Source: Gymnorhina tibicen (taxonomy: Eukaryota > Chordata > Aves > Passeriformes > Artamidae). From it: a stretch of 64,000 nucleotides of DNA. Numbering within the stretch: position 1 is the stretch's first letter; each line of letters opens with the position of its first letter. Below, piece by piece: positions 1 to 13,491 of the stretch. The DNA lies in NCBI GenBank assembly GCA_013399875.1, contig VXAZ01002618.1, positions 62,742 through 126,741 on the forward strand, given 5' to 3'. The notes below the pieces were generated by a model. It did not search any database and had not been told where the DNA came from. It worked only from the letters and a program-made list of their open reading frames with translations. The position numbers were made by a program, and so were the translations under genes.

Positions 1-1442
1 CAAGTGATGACCCAGGTCCTGCTTGCAGTTACTGCTCCTGAAGGACCTTTGAAGGACCTGCTCAAGTGCTAAAACGTTTCCCACTCACATCAAGAAAGCA
101 AGAGAAGAGGACCAGCTCCAGACAAGAGGCTTTTGAACTTTAGAACATGCCTTCAAAAACCACTGGAGCTGTGATCATCCTTTCCTATGAGTGGGACCAC
201 AGACTGCACCACCACTGCTGACCCTGTTCTTTCCATGCTGTGATCTCCTCCTCAGAACCTTGAAATTTCATAGCCCTGCTCTGAGTCTAACAAATAACTC
301 CAAGTGATGCCAGGGCCCTTCTGACACTTGTCCTTTAAAGTCTTCCTTTCTCTTTAGGCACTTTGGAGTTGGTAATTTATAGCTTTCCCTGACCTAAACA
401 TCTCATGGGTGTCCAGCTTCTCTGTTTTTTTAAAACTAACCTTTTCTGAAGTGTGTTTTTGATGATATTCCTTCAGCAAGTACACACCAGTACCTTGTGT
501 GTAGAAAAATAATGATGTTACTTCAAACAGAAAATTCAAACCCTGTATACTTGAGATACAACTTGCCCCAAAATTAATTATCCACACATGTCCAGCTGGA
601 ATTTCACTTTCTTCACACAGTGTGTTTAAGCATAATAGACACTAAAACAATTATTTATACCACAGACTGGAATTGCTTGGGTGGAACAATGAGAATCTTT
701 TAAAAAACATGTTTTTAAAGATAAAGCCAACTAGCTTTTCGGCTTCAAATTTAGGTTTTGCAATAAAAGACATTCTACAAAACATTATACCACTGGAAAT
801 GCTTTAAAGAAATAAATTGAATTTAGAAAGTTCATAGTTATTTTTGTGAAGGGAAATGTGGTGGGGAGTTTGGATTCAAGATCGCACGGCATCATAAGTC
901 TTGGAATACTTGGAATTCTTGACAGACGGTGGAATTTCCAGAGGACTAAAAGAAAGCTGGTGGTGTGCCCGTTTTCTAAAAAGGGTAGGTTGGACAGTCT
1001 GGCAAAGACAGCCTGGTCAGCCTCACTTCCCAGACCAGAAAATACAGGAGTTAGAGCAAATGTTTCAACTCATGCAGCTCAAAGAGCATTTATAATTAAT
1101 CCAAATCAATACAGGTTTATGGAAAACTGGTTTGGCTGAACTTCAGCAAAAGCTGCTTCTTGAGAAGCCAGAAAGACAAAATCAACATGGTAGATATTAA
1201 GAGGATTTAAAATGAAATGTCATTTAAAGTTAAATGACAGTTGTCTGCATTTAAGTGGGCAGTCAGAAATGTACCTGCCTACTGAACCACAAAGGGAGTT
1301 TGGGTTGCATTGACATATTCTGCTGTTACCTGGAAGAAACAAACAACAAACATTGACCAAAGATGAGTGCAAAAAACATCGTGGGAGGAGAAGGTAGGGA
1401 GAGATTGGTCACTGATCGTGATCTGCACCACGTGGGAAGCTG

Positions 1443-1460
1443 AGCAGCAGCAGCAGCAGC
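1443..1460 (+). repeat. (AGC)6 trinucleotide repeat
   Basis: Six perfect AGC units. On the minus strand it becomes a run of Leu codons in a 97-codon frame (1,409-1,702), and on the plus strand a Gln run in a 127-codon frame. Neither frame has other support as coding. Confidence 0.95.
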
Positions 1461-4400
1461 CCCAGTACAGCCAAATCCCGTGTCATCCACTCAGCCTCCA
1501 GCCCTCCTGCAGGGGCTTCCCTCTGCTCCACAGCTACTCCAGAACCTCTACAGGGATCCCACTGGATAACCCGGTAATCAAGAACTCCCAAAGGTGGAAT
1601 ATCCCATATGGGAAGTGTGGTTGCATCATCTCTGGGTATGGTACTGGCGCAGGTACCACCCCAAAATCTGGTATCGACAAAATCTGCCTCAATCTTCTTC
1701 AATTTGATTCCGGATTAAGAACTAAATTTCTTCTGGGTAAAGGAGTCTAGGAGCAACATTGGTTTAACTTATTAAGGACAGGATTCTGAGCTAACATTTT
1801 AGGTACCTAAAAAAAGAGAAGAAATCCAAGAAGAGGAACATTTCAGTCTAGAGACAAGAATGCTTTTAAGTCCAGTGGGCACAAATACAGAGTAGGAGTT
1901 AAGGAGCAAATTTAGACACTCTGGTTACCAACTATTGGAATAAGTGAAGACAGACTGTGATGAATCAGTGGAAACTGTAAGATCAGGATTCTTCCTGTTC
2001 AACGGGGATTAAGCCTTGTGATCCATAACTGCTGTACGTGACCACAGGAGCCCACTTTGGACTACAATCTTGACGATCTGTAAGTCTCCAGATCCTATCA
2101 CCTTCCCAAATCTAACAAATGGCAGAAATGCACAATCCAGCCACATCAGAGGAGCAGGGTAAACAGAGCATGGGCATCAAGGCTGGCATGGTTATAGTGC
2201 ATTTATTAATGTATAACCTGGCCTGTGCCTCCCCGTGTCTACGTGGAACTGCTCTGTGGCATCAAAGCAAACCCAGTCAGAGCAGTTTTTATTGTCAACA
2301 TTTGAGCAAAATAAAATTTGGTATTACCTTCAAGAAAAACCAACATGACATGATTTAAATATTCATATTTCAGTAATACGGAATGTTTTTATTACTAACA
2401 CATGCAAAGAAAATATTGCAATGTTTATGCGAATATCACATGCTTTAACAAACAGCGCTAGAAGTTCATATTTGTGTTCATTCTTGTCTCTAGAACAAAC
2501 CTTCTGTGACCTTTCTGGGATGCAGAGCATTTCAGAGTAGTGTTTATAAAGTTCGTAGTTACCTAACAGCTTTGAGCTGGTATGAAGGCACACGGTGCAG
2601 AACAGGGACTTTATAAATTTTTATGAAAGATCAAAAGAAAAGAGGAAAACTGCCAGCACCAAACAGGCACACACATAATAGCAAATAACAAGGCTGAAGC
2701 TGTTGTGACCAACACTAACCCAAGGGCTTGGATGTTGAACTCTTATTCTGAGTGCCCAGGGAGGATGGAGTGAGGACCCTAACTTGGAATTTCCTGGCTG
2801 TCGTCAATTCTGTTACAACCATAACTTGTTTCAACATGTTTTCAGCTTTTAAATTTTTTCCCTCCTCCTTAATATAGTCTAAACTAGACATAAAATGGAA
2901 AAAATGTACTATTTCCACTGAGCACTGATGCCTTTGACATCTGCTTCCAAGTGTTATTCATCACCACACAGCGCAACAATCTGAGAGCAAGTACAAGGTA
3001 CCTTTTGGAAAAAGTGAGTCCCTGGGACTGCTTCTCATAACAAAGCCTCCCTTTCCCCAAGGAATTGCAGCTCTTGGATGTCCGCAGAAGAAAAGCACAG
3101 CAGCCCACCTGCAGTCCTAGCAAGCAGCAGCGTTAGCTCTGCTTCTTTTTAGGGTCAACCCTCCCACGTCACAGACGGCAGAAGGGATGTTCCTTACTCC
3201 CTTTTTCAAGCGTCGTTTCCGGGGGGGTTTTAAGCTACTCCCATCTCAGAGTGGCGCAATTTTATGCTCGTGACGAATTTTACACACAGATAAAGGAAAG
3301 CACCAAAGGGAATTTCTGAAAGGATGAAGGTCCTGATGAGCATCTCTGTCATGAGCCAGACTGGCCTGGGGAAATCCTCTTTGTGTGCCTGCAGCTGGCA
3401 GCTGCAAGGCTGCAAATGCTGCAGAAGACACCCACAGTTGCCAGTTTGGGTTCCATCCCTGTGGAATGGGGTTACCGACCCCTATAGCATCAAACTTTAC
3501 ATGGAAAGTACTGATGAAAATGCAGCAAGAGAAGATTTGGGGCTAATCTCACCAGCAAGTCCCCATCTAAATCACCAGGCTGTTACAAAGACTTCAGATC
3601 AATGCCATGCTATGACAGTAACAAAACCAAGGCAAAAAATGCCACTTTCGCTGGGAACAGAGGAACAATGGCTGAGCAAAATCTCAATTAAAATTAATTT
3701 TTTTCTGTATTAAAAACTCTATGCAGAGTATAATAAGATGGGTACTAATGTGTCCCTTTCAAGGTCTTTTCTGTTTTGCTAGGTAAATTTGAAATAACCA
3801 GCAGCTGGAATTGGCTCTGTTGATGTTGGTCCATCATGGCTCCATCAAGGAGCACTTCAGCAAGAAGGAGCTGTTTATAGCTAACACCATTCTCCCTTCG
3901 AAATCTCCTCTATTTCCATACAAACTGAATTGTCCTTTGTTCAGTGCAGGCAATTAAGGATGATTCACATAAAAAAAAGCAAGATCTGACTCTGCACAAT
4001 TATTTTTTCTCTTGAAGATAATACTTGATTGCATGCTAATTCTAAGCATGATTCTAAAGGGTAAATGACAGGAAAATCAAGATTACAGTGAAGTTTGTAA
4101 TTGATTTTTACTCTCTGCACAGAGTTGTCATTACATGAAGTTTCTGGCTTCATACTTTGACAGCAAAAGCAGGGAAGTGCAGGAATAGATGTGGATCTCC
4201 TTTGGCATAGGCAGCACACTGAAACCAAGGATATTCAGGGGGATTTTTATTTATCTTTTAAATACAAAGTATCAGAAACAAGTGATGGCAATTGCCATTG
4301 GTAATTTCATAGCTCTTTACTCGCTGATGGGCACGGCAGTAAAATGAACTTGGGCAATTTCTGGGACCAGTCATTAGTCAAGCCCAAAGCCCGTGAACAG

Positions 4401-5872
4401 CTCGCTGCTCTGGTTTCGCACTGGTCCTGTACGGGACACTCACACAAACTGTGCTGCCAAGACCTCAGCCAAGGTCTACAGAAATCCAACAAGTTATGCT
4501 CAATGTCACTCTTTTGAAAGAATCTGGGCTCTGACCTGGGGTGCAAATTAACTTCAGCATGCTCTCTACAAAGTGTTGACATGGAGACATTACTTAATTC
4601 TTGTACAGCAAGGGTGACTTGTATGGATCATTTAGGACTGTCAAAACAAACTGTTCTGTGACTAAGGGCTTGCTCCATGTGAGCTGTGCTTGCAGGATTA
4701 AGTTCTTGGGGAAGAAACCACGAGCCTGTTGCTCATATGTCTGGGGAACAGGTCAATTTAAAAGCCTCTAATGCAGAAATAGTGGGGTTTTTTCACGAGG
4801 AAAACATTGCACGAGTATTTTAAAAAGAAAAAAAGTGAGAGTGTTATAACAAAATCATTCTAGCTGCACTCTGAGGTGAGCAGACTGGTCACACAGAACA
4901 ACAGCAACCAGCTGTGCCAGTGCTCTTTGTAGGGATTCATTCTCCTTTGTATTAGTTTCGAAATGAAGTGATTTATTTATCTATATGTGCTCTCCACTCA
5001 GGAATAACAACTCCCTGTGCTGACAAATCCAAGTGTATTCCATTAGTCCTGATGCTGTACAGACAAGCAGAGTGGCTGAATTCAGAACAAGCTGCAGGGT
5101 AGGGACAGGTGCTTAAGGACAAATACTGGAGTCAACACTGAAAACTTTGATATTTTAAAGGGCAGAAACAGGAGGATTTAATTGTTTGCAGTGAGGAGCA
5201 GGAGGTTTCTCCTCTCCCATAGCAAACACAACTCTCCTGCAGTTTCCAGGCAAACACCTATGAATAAAGCTCATCCTGAAGTCCTGACAGAAGATTTTTC
5301 TAGAAGGCCTTACTACACTTGAACAGAAGCAAGAAGGTGCTTGGCAAGGTGACTAAACTTGGCAGCACATAGAACAGCCTGGGAATTGGTATATTTAGTG
5401 AATATCAGCAAAAATTTTGGATCTAAACCCCCAAATAACTCACTTTGGTCCAGGGCACATTTCAAGGAGTAGGGGGAAAATTCAAATAAATAAATAAAAC
5501 GTTGGGACCAGACTAGCTGGTTTCTGGGATGTTTTGGTTTTTCTCCCAGGAGACCCAGGTTGCTGATGAGCCTTTGACGGTGGAGGTACCTGATCTCAAA
5601 CACAACTCTGCGTTAAATCCTCCAAACAAGAAATTGCAGTGGCTTGAAATGCCCCTTGGCACACATGTATGCATCACAGCCCGTGCCAGTCTGCAAAGGT
5701 CAAAGTTCCCCTCCAGCTGTAGACAAAGAGTAGAGAGACATTTGCTACAAACAACTGTATTTTGCTTATTAAGTCAGGTGTCCTCCTGTTTTTGGTACCC
5801 TTCAGATATCCACTCCTACTGCACAGTTGAAGGCTGGTGACACGGGCCAGCACTTCCTAATGGATACAGCAC

Positions 5873-5894
5873 AGATCTAACAACAGTTAGATCT
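5873..5894. repeat. Perfect 9-bp inverted repeat with 4-base loop
   Basis: AGATCTAAC, loop AACA, GTTAGATCT. It could form a small hairpin on either strand. It is too short for a microRNA precursor and is probably coincidental. Confidence 0.9.
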
Positions 5895-8800
5895 CTTTGT
5901 TTCCTGTCCTAAGACAAAGTGAACATCATTCTGGACTATTAAGTTGCCTATAAAACACAGCTGGACAAAAATGAAAACTTTCTTCATGTTGCCTTTTAAT
6001 GGAAATTTGGCCTTTTATTTCTGCACAGACTCGTTATGCAGTCGACAGAGAACGGAGCTAACCCCCAGATGTGGTGCTAGAACAGCTCCACACAATTCTA
6101 ACAGGTGTTTATCACAACAGTACTTTGCTATCTACAACAACAGAGACTCTCCTTAAAGAATCTCTTCCAGTAAGCAACTATCAGCATTTTAGCAAGTTTC
6201 AAAAATATCTAAATCTGGAATTCTCCTACCTGTTGGTTTTTATTCTGTTTCTTGGCTTAGAGCAGTGTGTTCACTGCCTTCGCCTTACAAACAGCCCAGC
6301 ACTGCTCCCCCTCAGCCATCACTCTCTAAACCAGACACCCCATGGCGCTTCAGCAGCTCCTCAGAGGTCACTCCTACCCAGATTTCTGACCTGTGCTCTT
6401 CTCAGGTCGCTTGCTGGTCCCTAATTTTTTTTTTTTGTCATGGATATCTTTCATATTTATGACAGTTCTCTGCCAGAGACAAATGTCAAAACAGCAGTAA
6501 ACATGTTGCATGTCTATTAAATGACTCTGCTGTTGATAAACCCCTAGTTTAATCTGTTCCTGTCTTGCAATAGACTAAAGATCATTTAGCCTGAACAGCT
6601 CGGTGTCTTACTATTATCCTTTCTGTCTGTGCTTCATGCTTTGGTAGGGACCTGCAAGTTCTCCATCAGTCACTATTGGAAATTTGTTGGAAGTCCTTCT
6701 CTACCCCAGCAGCCCAGGGGTCACCAATTCTGCAAACTGCATCTTCTTTTCACTCTGGAATATGGTGCCAGAAAGAGCCCTGGGACCAAAACTGCCCCTT
6801 ACACCTCACACAGAGCAGCTCTGCAGAGAGCAAGACCAAACCCAGGGTCTGTTTCTCACACAGGCAATGGTAACTCTGCTACTCATGGCTCCAAAATACT
6901 CTCAACAAGTGCACCAGAACAGACTTGAGGGTGTTTGTGAACTACAGTGCCAGGGACCAACTTTCTATGCTTTTGGAAAGACCTGTGAAATTAGGAACAG
7001 GAGGAACCACCATTACTTTAGCCATCTAAACCCTTTCCAAAGTTTTCTGAACAGTTTTGTTCTGTCTTTAAATAGAAGAAGAAAAAAGAAAGAATTTCAC
7101 TGTTCCTTTGCCCAGTACGTAGTGAGAGTATTACTGTGTTTCTGTCCCCCTGGAGTGGGCACAGCAACATTCTGGGATGCAAAAAGGGAATGCCAACTGT
7201 GTCATTTCAGCTGTACCTATCCACTGCTGCTAGACACCAAAAAATCCTCTGCTGAGAGAGAGGAAAAGTAGAGGTTCTGTTTGGCATGACATTAGAGGGA
7301 TAAACAAAAGGCAAACCATCCCCAAGTGCAGCTGAACAGCTCTCTTAAATTCATGGTGCAGCCATTTAATCAGAAAACAGCTGGGATGGAAAATCTGAGA
7401 TTTCTTGGCAGTCTGCGTAACATTTTCTTCTCACTGGTGAGAAGTATGACCCTGAGGGTTTATAATTAAGCAATAATTAATCAGGCATACAAGCACCTCA
7501 GCAAATGACACAAAGCTTCAACATCTCTAGACATTCCTCCACTTCTTTCTGCTTTATCCAAAATACACTGTGAAAATCAAACTCCGGAGTTAAAGATGGA
7601 GAGGCTGCCAGGTGAGCCAGGGAAGTCCACAGCACCAGTCAACAATAACACTGACACACGGCAGCATTTCTGCTCTCCAGCCCCATCCACGAGGGGAAGG
7701 CTCACACACACAAGGGCTCAGTAAGATTTTGCAGCGTGAAGGAAGATTTGACAAGGACACTGACAAAGGGAGCTGCCCCAGAGACCAAACATGAGTCCAG
7801 ATTCAAATGGCACACCTTTGTTCAAGCTTCAATTTAGTCTGCAGTGAAGGAAGAGCTGCTTGCACGGTCTGGAGCTGAACCTTTCCAGAGAACAAAAGGG
7901 CCCAGAAGTCAATATTCAGTTCTAGCTCTTGGAACAAGCTACCAAACAAAAAAACCTTTGTGTTTTGACTCACAGATTAACCATTGCTCGGGATGATAAA
8001 ATATTCAAACTCTTCAAAACCCCTCCTCCATTTCTTGGCACAGCATCTTCATCCCACTTAAAGCTGTGACAGTGGGAACTTTTTTGTAACATTGTCATTT
8101 CTACCTTCTCCTATAACATTTCCAGGTTACCTTTTACAAGAGAGACCCACAGACAGAGAAGGAGAGTGCAGGTGCAATGAAACCCTCCATGGTTCTGTTG
8201 TGCAGGGACTTTCCATTACCTCTAATTTCCATTGTTCTGCAGTGAAAACAACCAGGCCCAGTTGGAATGGGCAGCCTGGGAGCCTGAGATTGGACTGTTT
8301 TCAAGTACAAAGTCAGATCTTTTCTAGAAATTGCTGTTTCTGACTGTTAAGTGGCTTTTGCCACCTCTCAGAAGTTTTGGTGATCTCCTTTGGTGACAGG
8401 CAGGCGATTTGCTCATGATTTTGGTGCTTTCTCTTAGGGGGTGAGGACACGTAGCCTGAAACAAACATCTTTTCTTTCTTGAGTCCTAATGAGATTTGAA
8501 ATCACAGAAAGACTGTGATATATAATAATCTAGGTAATTATTTGGATTTCAGCCTTTGCAAGGAAATTCTGTATTGCCATTTGCATCCCAAGAGAAGCAG
8601 CTGGGAAACAGAAGTGACAGAGATTGTCCTTGCCCTGTTAACTAGATTTTCTGGCTCCAGCACAGCATGGGACCAGGCTCTTAAATTAGTTAGCATCCAC
8701 TGAAAATTATTTAGGATTTCTCTGTTTTTCTGGCAGATTATCAGTGAGATATTGACAATTACAGAACTTCATCTTCAGGCTTTTTGTCTGTAATTACCAG

Positions 8801-11800
8801 TTCTTCAGAATCAGTGCTAATGCTGGTGTGGTCTCACTCCTTCAATCACAGCAATGAGCAAAGAGAGCAGGGTGAGCACCAACCTCCCTGTCACACACGA
8901 GATCCCAGGGAAAGCTCTGACTACAAAAATCACTTCATGGAAAATCTTCTGGCTCGTGTTCATGTGATAAGTACCACCATTGCAAAGTGCACGAGAAAAC
9001 ATCTCTGGAGGCAGAAACAGCTCCTGTGAATCCTGTGTCTATAGAACAGGTACCACACTGATAACCAGCTGCTCTTTGGAACCTCTTGGATGATCGTCTC
9101 TCAAACCACACACAGAGATATCAGAGGTTGGGCTTGCCGGCTAGAGCTAAGGAGTTTAAAAATGAAACTCTTTATCTACAGATGTTACAGGACAATTCAG
9201 CCAAAATAAAGGTGGTTAGGCAAGATACCCCACCCTCCCAACTCATGTAAATACTTAAACCACGACATTTCCTCTCTAGAACTGCCTCAAGCAAGAAAAG
9301 GTGTGAGTAACACACAGAGCTTTCTACAGAGTGCAACAGAGACAATTGCTACGGAATATTTACACAAAACGTCCTCAATTTATGCAAGTCTGGTGGCATG
9401 AGAATATCTTTGCTAAAACTCAGATTATCCTCATCAAAACAGACAGAAAATTCCCAGTTCCACGCAGTCAGAACCAGCTCATGAGTTGCTTCACATTGGT
9501 GAAGTGCTGGGCACTACAGAGGCATTTTCTGCCTGTGCCTGTACCCTGAGTGAGGGTGAGCCCGCAACAACCACACTCCAAACAAGGGGGTGACGAATTT
9601 GACTTGTGTCAAATCTTGTTTTTACACCAAGCATTTCATTCCAACACTCACAAATGACTCCAGTGCCACTGAAACAGAACCACTCTTGTGGCAGACAGTG
9701 GCAACTAAAAACACATCGTACAACGTCTGAGGGAAAGCAAATGTTGGCAAAGATAATGTTGTCAAAACTCCATTCCTGCGAAAACTGCTCTGGGAACTTT
9801 CAAGTGCATTTCAAGTGCACACAAGTATTTTCAATTTATGTAGTTTCAACTACATAAAGCAGAGACAAGACCTCAAGATTCAAGTTTAAATTTCCTTCTT
9901 CACTCCTCATCCTAACAAGCCACACTTTCCTTGGAATAAAATGAATAACACTCAATTTATACTTTATCTTCTCCAATTCAGTCTTAGGGTCAGCTATACA
10001 TCAAGCCAAAGAGGAACTAATAGTATTTTCTAAACATTTGCTTAACTGCAGGTAGGATTTGTCCCAGAGAGAGAGGAAATAACCAAGCTGTCCCTTGGTC
10101 ACTGATGTGAATACGTGGCAGGAGCACTGGAACAAATGTGTGCAATCACCATTCTGGACAAAACTCTGATTTAAGTCAATAGCAACTGCACACACAAATG
10201 TGTACATAACTGAAAATATAACCTTGCCATCTGAAAATTAACCAAAGTGTATAGCTATGCTATAGGCTGGATCAGGAGAGAGATTTAGGAACTAAAAGCA
10301 AATTGGCTGAAAGATGCATCTTTACAGGAAAAGAGGAGGGAGTGTCAGGATAACAAAATGTTTTGAGTTTTTATTGTCATACTTTTGCTTTGAGCTTGAC
10401 ATAAGGAGGATTAGGTCACTGAGGAATATAACAACATTTATTGTGAGTTTATTGGAAAACAACTTGAGATGCCCAAGAACTCTTCAATTCTTCTATTCGA
10501 TCATCCCACCCACTGCACCCAGTGGAGTCAAATCTGGGCATCAGGGAGCACATCTGTGGCTAACACTTAGCCAATAATTCTCTTTTTATCTAGATAAAAA
10601 CCTGCCGACAAAGCCTTTTGGAGAATATGGAAAAGGGAAATCAATACTCATGGAGTAAAAATCTTTAGCTCTTTCCTAGTGCACGTTCTACTGGAACAAG
10701 TAATGTTGAATTACTACATCTACTTGGTCACAAAAGAGCATAAACAAAAACCAAACAGACTCCAGGAAACAAGATCCCCCTTTTCCATGTGCTGGATGTG
10801 TTGGGATTGCACTGGGGCTGCTGCTTTGCACAGCTGGGAACATTTTGCAGGAGGGCTGAGACTTCCCACCCTCAGCTCTTGTCTTCCCCACAGCTCCATG
10901 GTGATCAGGGCAGAAAACTATGGCCAAAAATGTTTCTTTGGGGTGTATCTGCTGAAGATATCGAATATAAACAACATTTACAGCCATTACAATGTGACTC
11001 TTGGAACTTCAGCCTTATCCAGTTTCCCCAAGTCGCCAAGAAATGCCATTAAAATTTGGCAGAGGCAGTGAAGCAGCACTCTAGTGCCATGCCTTGTGTT
11101 CACGGCTCTTGGAGAGTGCAGTGGGGCTCCCCCGACCTGCTTTGTGATGACAGAAATCCACTGACAGCAGTGGAATTCTCCCTTGTTTGCACGAGTCAAA
11201 ACAGGCTTAAATTTACACCAAAAGCAAATTTCCCCCTTTCTGTGGTGGGATCACCCCTTAGAAGTTTTGTTGATTACTCTGAAGAACTGTTAGAAGCACA
11301 GAACTCGATTCCCTAATGCAAAATGGGATGCTACCAGCAGTCTTTTAGTCTCCTTCCCCATAAAATCAAATCTATTTAAACGTTGTGCTGGCCCCCGTGC
11401 AGGTTTCAGCAGGTTTTAGAGGCCTGACCATTGTAAGCAGCCTGTTCTCATCCATCTGCAGGCTCTGCAATGACAGAGCTGTGGGGAGAGATTTAAATAT
11501 GAGCCCAAACAGCAGCAATGAAGGTGGCACTTATAGAAAAAACAGAAATTTGTAACTAAAAATGAGAGGAAATTCTATCTCAATACCTTTTGAAATCAGT
11601 TCAAGACTACTACAGACTAGGAATTAAATGCTGCTGGCTGAAATGTGTGTTTTTTGTAGCTAAAATCAAGGAGTTCTCAATATAAATCAAGATATAGCTA
11701 TTTATTTGTCAAAAATAACTTCTATCAAGCAAGATGTACAAATTAGAATGTAGCAAGGTGACACAATAAAATCCCAGAACTACAGAAACACAAACACAGA

Positions 11801-12418
11801 TTTGGCTTAAAATAGTGAAAAAGTAACCATAAACCATCCAGTATTTAATAACAGAGGCAACTGGAATGGTTAAAAAGGGAAAATGAGTTTGTAAGAGTCA
11901 AAAATCTTGGTACATTAGATGTAACAGAACTGCGAAACCACACTTGAAATTTGGTAATTTGGATGGGAAATAATATTATTCATGATATAATATCTATATT
12001 TTGTTGTATGATGCTTAGTTAAAAAATAACAAGATTCATGGTAACAATCCACATGTATTTTACTAGATTTATATCAGGTTAGTATTAAACTAGCCAGACT
12101 TCATTAAAAATGTAGAAGTTAAAATTCTACAAGTAATAGAACCTATTTCTCCTGCTGAATTTCTCCTCTGTCCCTTCCAGGAGCTAACTGTTGTTTGTGA
12201 CTAATCAAACAGAAGTAACATACCCTATAAATATCCATTTTTATATGTAAATGATGGCCAGTTCCTGTGTCTTACACAAATAAACTTGTGGTATCTTGAA
12301 AATTGTTTTATTCCTTACTAGGAAGAATTTGATACGAGAACAAATCTGGACAAAAAGCTCGGAAAAGGTGAAACAACTCTGTTAAGGGTTGAATAATGGC
12401 ATGGCCTCAGAAACACAC

Positions 12419-13035
12419 CGGCGATAGACATCGCCGTAGAAATAATGATTTAACACCTGGTAATTAAAACATGACACTATTTCCCTTCCCATCCCTTTAG
12501 CTGGTGGGATTATCAGTCCCCTAATATCCTCCACCACCAATTTCCTTCTTCACGCTGCTATTTATTTCAGTAACTTAAGCGGAACAGCACTGAGGATTCG
12601 TGTGCGTTTTTATGAACCAGCGGGGCACGCGATCAGATGCGCCAGCAAAATTAACAGCAACATCTCCACTGGACAGGATAATTTGTAAAAGGTGTGTGAA
12701 GGCTCTGGTGCTCATGGTTACACCTGTGTGTGTCCTTAACCAAAACCAGGGATCTGCAACAAAAGAACGGAGCTCATTTTAATTTCCAAATTTTGGCCGA
12801 GTTGTTCTTCCCTCAGAGATAACTGAGAGCCAGCGTAATCCATGAGCTGAACCCTCAGTTCCAAGGCCTTGCAGGAAGCGTGGTTTTCGGGAAGATCCCC
12901 TCAGAAATGTTTTCCTTAAGTTAGAACAAGCGAGGCCTGCCCATCCCTTGTGCCTTGTTCGATTGGTTCCTTCCCAAGCACGACACGATCCCCGTGCGTG
13001 TGGTTTAAATTAGGGTGAGGCGCTTTGCAAGGCGG
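12419..13035. promoter_or_regulatory. CpG-enriched block, possible conserved non-coding element
   Basis: About two dozen CpGs lie in roughly 620 bp, far denser than the flanks. The left end has a perfect 7-bp inverted repeat (CGGCGAT, loop AGAC, ATCGCCG, 12,419-12,436). It is followed by homeodomain-type TAAT cores at 12,444-12,475. No open frame of note crosses it. CpG retention suggests an unmethylated or conserved element, but conservation cannot be judged from one sequence. Confidence 0.3.
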
Positions 13036-13474
13036 TGACAAAAGAGAGCAAAGTCATAACAAGGCCAACCAAGTGCAGGAACGTGTTCAGCAAGACCACA
13101 GTGAGGATTCCTCAGCCCTACACACCGGAGCCACGGGAAGTGCAGTCATGGATCACACACAGCAATGGCTTTTCCTCCCCCGTCCCAGCACCATCCAGGA
13201 GATTCCTTTGCTTCTGTTGATGGCATCATCTGCCTCCCCTGTCATTAAATCCCAATTTACACTCAAATTCAGTGAGCATCTTTGAGGCTGCCTCTTAGCC
13301 AATGAAACTTCAAACGGTCTGGCAACCTCGGAGATGTTTGGTCACTTCTGTACTGTGATTAACCTTCAAACCACCTCAGCTTTCACAGCTCAAGCTCTGA
13401 AATCATTAAGTTACTGATACCTTTTACAGATGGCTCCAAGTTCACATAAACTGAAATTAAGAAGGGTTACAACT

Positions 13475-13491
13475 CAGGCAGGCAGGCAGGC
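13475..13491 (+). repeat. (CAGG)4 tetranucleotide repeat
   Basis: Four perfect CAGG units followed by C. Confidence 0.95.

Noticed and set aside
6684..7271. 195-codon plus frame
   Set aside because: No family resemblance, low-complexity RRRKKK stretch and AT/GC usage like the flanks.
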